In this document: one piece after another, positions 6,770 to 8,893 of the stretch
How positions within the stretch are numbered: the stretch's first letter is position 1
Layout of the letters: each line of letters starts with the position of its first letter
NCBI GenBank assembly: GCA_023396665.1
Contig: JAEWVL010000244.1
Location: 1 to 8,893 of the forward strand
Length of the DNA: 8,893 nt
Direction of reading: 5' to 3'
Source: Spirochaetota bacterium
GTDB taxonomy: Bacteria; Spirochaetota; UBA4802; JAFGJZ01
Made by a program: the position numbers and the translations under genes
Notes under the pieces: generated by a model
The model's database searches: none
What the model was told of the DNA's origin: nothing
What the model saw: the letters and a program-made list of their open reading frames with translations, nothing else

Positions 6770-6790
6770 TTTCGCAGTTGATAAGCGAAA
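6770..6790. repeat. Short hairpin after fliL
   Basis: TTTCGC (6770-6775) and GCGAAA (6785-6790) can form a 6-bp stem with a 9-nt loop, starting 9 nt after the fliL stop codon in the transcript. No U-run follows, so it is not a typical terminator. It sits in the 84-nt fliL-fliN gap, the place where fliM would normally be. Confidence 0.4.
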
Positions 6791-6798
6791 CAAAGAAA

Positions 6799-7326
6799 TC
6801 AGTTTACAACAAATTCACGGAAATAAACCTCTTTGATCTTTCCGGAAATCAATATTACATTCAGATGCGCCTTGATCTCTTCTGCAAGTCCGATTGTATC
6901 CTCGACAGAATCAAGATCCTCGTAGCGTTTTCCACGTAAAACAATGTTAATCAAATGCTGCATCTGAACGGTTCTTTTCACCAGCTCGGTATTCAGCTCA
7001 ACGCTATCCTCATAAGCGAGGGAAATGGAAATCTTGGCAAAATGAGGCTCAGCGTCATTTGTCGTTATCGCAAAATCAGGCAATGAAAAATGAGACAATG
7101 GCGGTGGCGGCGGAGCCACAACAATATCCTGTTCTTTCTGATATGAACGCTCCTGAACATAACGGGAAACAAGATAAGAAATACCGACTATTAAAAATAC
7201 AAGAAGGATTCCGCCGACGACATACAGAAGAATTTTGATTATCTTCGAAGCACCGGACTGACTCTTCTCTTCGGAGGGCGATTCCCCCTCCTCGGTCTCT
7301 TCATTCAGATCATCTTCGTCTGCCAT
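6799..7326 (-). CDS. fliL: Flagellar basal body-associated protein FliL
   Basis: FliL is a single-span inner-membrane protein that surrounds and supports the stator units, raising torque and, in spirochaetes, affecting placement of periplasmic flagella. The 175 residues have a very acidic cytoplasmic N-terminus (1-20), one membrane helix (about 30-55), a linker with a PPPPP run (72-76), and the periplasmic FliL domain (about 80-175) with a typical end, ISGKIKEVYFREFVVN. A second family block is VKRTVQMQHLINIVLRGK (116-133). The ATG at 7326 has GGAG with a 7-nt spacer. A strong-looking promoter with an overlapping palindrome lies in the 77 nt between motB and this gene, so fliL probably begins an internal transcription unit. 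The assignment is firm from topology, length and neighbours. Confidence 0.95.
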   Translation of the reverse strand: MADEDDLNEETEEGESPSEEKSQSGASKIIKILLYVVGGILLVFLIVGISYLVSRYVQERSYQKEQDIVVAPPPPPLSHFSLPDFAITTNDAEPHFAKISISLAYEDSVELNTELVKRTVQMQHLINIVLRGKRYEDLDSVEDTIGLAEEIKAHLNVILISGKIKEVYFREFVVN

Positions 7327-7349
7327 TGGCCTGCTCCACTTTAAACGAA

Positions 7350-7364
7350 ATTATGTGACATAAT
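7350..7364. promoter_or_regulatory. Perfect 15-bp palindrome over the fliL promoter (possible operator)
   Basis: The sequence attatgtgacataat is a perfect 7-bp inverted repeat around one central base. It overlaps the -10 element and the expected start point of the fliL promoter, a position where a bound repressor would block RNA polymerase. A related site lies before fliO. The regulator is unknown; the pattern does not match the usual CRP, FNR or Fur boxes. Confidence 0.5.
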
Positions 7365-7388
7365 ATACATGGTATTTTTTTTTGTCAA
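7360..7388 (-). promoter_or_regulatory. Near-consensus sigma-70 promoter upstream of fliL
   Basis: On the minus strand a consensus TTGACA (7383-7388) and TATTAT (7360-7365) are separated by exactly 17 nt, including an A-tract next to the -35. Transcription would start near 7352-7354, about 26 nt before the fliL ATG. It can drive fliL, fliN and probably everything downstream. Sigma-70-type promoters for flagellar operons are known in spirochaetes such as Borrelia. Confidence 0.7.
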
Positions 7389-7403
7389 TTAAAAAGAGCT
7401 ATC

Positions 7404-8183
7404 CTAACGCCACTCCTCGTCTGGCAAAGGCTTCTGAATCCCTGAATTTTTCGATTCTTCTACCCCTTTTTCGCGCAAGATGACAACATCCACCCTTCTG
7501 TTAAATGAGCGCCCTTCGGGAGTTGCATTATTATCAATCGCACGAAACTGTGCATAGCCGACCGCAGACATCTTTTTCGGTTCAACATCCCTCCGCTCCG
7601 TCAAATAGCGAACGACATTGACACTTCTCGCCGATGACAGCTCCCAGTTCGTCTCGTAACGCGAGTCGGTTCCAGCCGCCCCCGTGATAATGGTATCGTC
7701 GGTATGTCCCTCGATGCGTACGAAATTCGGAACCGAATTAACAATTGTTCCGACCTTATCGAGAATCGGAAGCACCTCTTCTTTGATTGCGGCGCTTCCC
7801 GGATCGAAATACGCATCTCCCGTCAGCGTTATAATGAGTCCGCGCTCATCTTCGCTAACTCTAACCATTTTCGACTGTATCTCCGGGCGAAACATCATAA
7901 TCGCCTTGTTAAGGCTTTTCGCCAAACTCTTATTCTTTTCCGAAGCGGGAAGCGAATTGATATTCATCCCCATTTCCTCAAGCCGACCTTTGGATAGAGT
8001 GTGTCCCCCCGCAAACATTCCAAGAGAGCCCCTGAAACTCGAAAGTATCAGAAAGAAATCCTTCCCGTCTATCTCTGCGGTGGTAAACATCAGAACGAAG
8101 AAAGTCAGCAAGAGTGTGGTCAGATCACCCCAGGATGTCAGCCAGATCGGCGCGGGCGGCGGACATTTCTTTTCTTTTTTCAT
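7404..8183 (-). CDS. motB: Flagellar stator protein MotB
   Basis: MotB pairs with MotA to form the ion-conducting stator and anchors it to peptidoglycan. The 259 residues have a short basic N-terminus with CPPP (7-10), one membrane helix (about 17-34) holding the ion-binding aspartate D20 in SWGDLTTLLLTFFV, a plug/linker region, and an OmpA-like peptidoglycan-binding domain (about 108-236). That domain shows the signature IEGHTDD (157-163), NWELSSARSVNVVRYL (179-194) and NRRVDVVI (228-235). The polar tail is short. The ATG at 8183 comes 2 nt after the motA stop, with GGAG inside the end of motA 7 nt upstream, so the pair is translationally coupled. Whether it carries protons or sodium cannot be told from the sequence. 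Confidence 0.97.
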   Translation of the reverse strand: MKKEKKCPPPAPIWLTSWGDLTTLLLTFFVLMFTTAEIDGKDFFLILSSFRGSLGMFAGGHTLSKGRLEEMGMNINSLPASEKNKSLAKSLNKAIMMFRPEIQSKMVRVSEDERGLIITLTGDAYFDPGSAAIKEEVLPILDKVGTIVNSVPNFVRIEGHTDDTIITGAAGTDSRYETNWELSSARSVNVVRYLTERRDVEPKKMSAVGYAQFRAIDNNATPEGRSFNRRVDVVILREKGVEESKNSGIQKPLPDEEWR

Positions 8184-8185
8184 CT

Positions 8186-8893
8186 TTAATCTCCAACCTC
8201 GCTTGAGATCGCCTCGCGTTGGCTGGGTTCAAGATACGCAATGAGTTTATCTTTGACAAGACGAGGGTTGTCTCCCGACTGAATCGAGAGCGTTCCCTCA
8301 ATCATGATGAGCTTCATCAGCACTTCATCGGCTGAACGAATTGAAAGTTTGGTGGCTATTGGGATACACAACCAGTTGGCGAGTATTGCTCCGTAAAGTG
8401 TGGTGATAAGTGCCGCCGACATACCGGGGCCGATTGCCGATTTATCCTCGATATTGACAAGCATCAGTACCAACCCTATCAGGGTTCCGATCATACCAAA
8501 AGCGGGGCCGAAACCCGCAAGATCGTCGAACAGTTTTTTGACAGACTCGTGACGTCCCATCATCTGTTCAATTTCAGTCTCCATAATGCGTTTTACCATT
8601 TCAGGATCAGTACCGTCTACGACCAGTTGAATCCCCTTTCTCAGAAATTCGTCGGGTAATTCATCAAGATCATCTTCGAGAGCAAGCAATCCCTCGCGAC
8701 GTGCCTTCTCGGAAAATGATACGAGCGTTAAAATCAAATCATTCGGATTATTGTTGGGAACGAGAAGCGCATTTTTGAAAGCCGCCGGTAATTTCAGAAA
8801 TGAAGGTAGCGGTTGACTTGCCAACAAGGCCGAAAAGGATCCTCCGAAGGTGATCATGACAGAGGGTATGTCTATGAAAAGCATGAAATTACC
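8186..8893 (-). CDS. motA: Flagellar stator protein MotA (5' end cut by window edge)
   Basis: MotA is the torque-generating stator subunit; its cytoplasmic loop pushes on FliG in the rotor. The visible 235 residues start inside the protein: the frame is open to the edge, reading GNFMLFIDIPSVM, and relatives have about 25 more residues before this point, including the first membrane helix. The internal Met at 8884 is therefore not the true start. Counting from that Met, the cytoplasmic loop with KARREGLLALEDDLDEL is at 60-76, and the last two membrane helices are near 123-143 and 155-178. Conserved prolines are in FGPAFGMIGTLIGL (P127) and CIPIATKL (P174). The TAA stop is 2 nt before motB. It is the first visible gene of the operon in this window. 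Confidence 0.96.
   Translation of the reverse strand, partial: GNFMLFIDIPSVMITFGGSFSALLASQPLPSFLKLPAAFKNALLVPNNNPNDLILTLVSFSEKARREGLLALEDDLDELPDEFLRKGIQLVVDGTDPEMVKRIMETEIEQMMGRHESVKKLFDDLAGFGPAFGMIGTLIGLVLMLVNIEDKSAIGPGMSAALITTLYGAILANWLCIPIATKLSIRSADEVLMKLIMIEGTLSIQSGDNPRLVKDKLIAYLEPSQREAISSEVGD

Noticed and set aside
7684..8244. A 186-codon plus-strand frame opposite motB, and similar long plus-strand frames (for example 5621-6124 opposite fliN and 3869-4303 opposite fliP).
   Set aside because: They are antisense to well-conserved genes, are not arranged as an operon, and show no recognisable domains; they reflect codon bias of the real genes.
1..8893. Possibility of a novel defence, mobile or biosynthetic system in the window.
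   Set aside because: All coding capacity is accounted for by ten standard flagellar genes; no terminal repeats, recombinases, CRISPR repeats or unfamiliar genes are present.

Overview
The window is one continuous stretch of a bacterial flagellar operon. All ten genes lie on the minus strand, so the operon reads from right to left: motA (5' end cut by the right edge), motB, fliL, fliN/fliY, fliO, fliP, fliQ, fliR, flhB, flhA (3' end cut by the left edge). I see no convincing gene on the plus strand, and no tRNA, rRNA, CRISPR array, insertion sequence or phage gene.

Organism. The gene order (stator genes, fliL, switch gene, fliO-P-Q-R, flhB, flhA) is the arrangement known from spirochaetes and, without the stator genes, from Bacillus. 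Several details look spirochaete-like. The switch protein opens with MGDGALSQDEIDQLL. FlhB has residues LQYFAAEDEGRTEEP before its usual start. MotB has a Cys/Pro-rich N-terminus. GC content is moderate by eye (not counted). I infer a Gram-negative, motile member of Spirochaetota or a neighbouring phylum; this is a guess from family resemblance, not from a search.

Layout. 8186-8893 motA and 7404-8183 motB make the stator. 6799-7326 fliL supports the stator. 5641-6714 is the C-ring switch protein. 4673-5470 fliO, 3910-4680 fliP, 3639-3908 fliQ, 2835-3614 fliR, 1577-2827 flhB and 1-1443 flhA make the membrane export gate of the flagellar type III secretion apparatus. The motA/motB and fliO-to-flhB junctions are tight (8-nt overlap to 24-nt gap), which suggests translational coupling. 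Four junctions are looser: motB/fliL 77 nt, fliL/fliN 84 nt, fliN/fliO 170 nt and flhB/flhA 133 nt. No intergenic stretch reaches 300 bases.

The looser gaps hold the most interesting non-coding signals. There is a near-consensus sigma-70 promoter before fliL with a perfect 15-bp palindrome over its -10 element, and a second likely promoter before fliO. A related TTATG-N3-CATAA-like motif occurs in three gaps, and short hairpins follow the fliL, fliN and flhB stop codons. No poly-U terminator was found, so the operon is probably read through, with internal promoters adding transcription. The missing fliM between fliL and fliN and a roughly 55-residue N-terminal extension on FlhB are the main protein-level oddities. 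I find no undescribed system here; this is core flagellar machinery.
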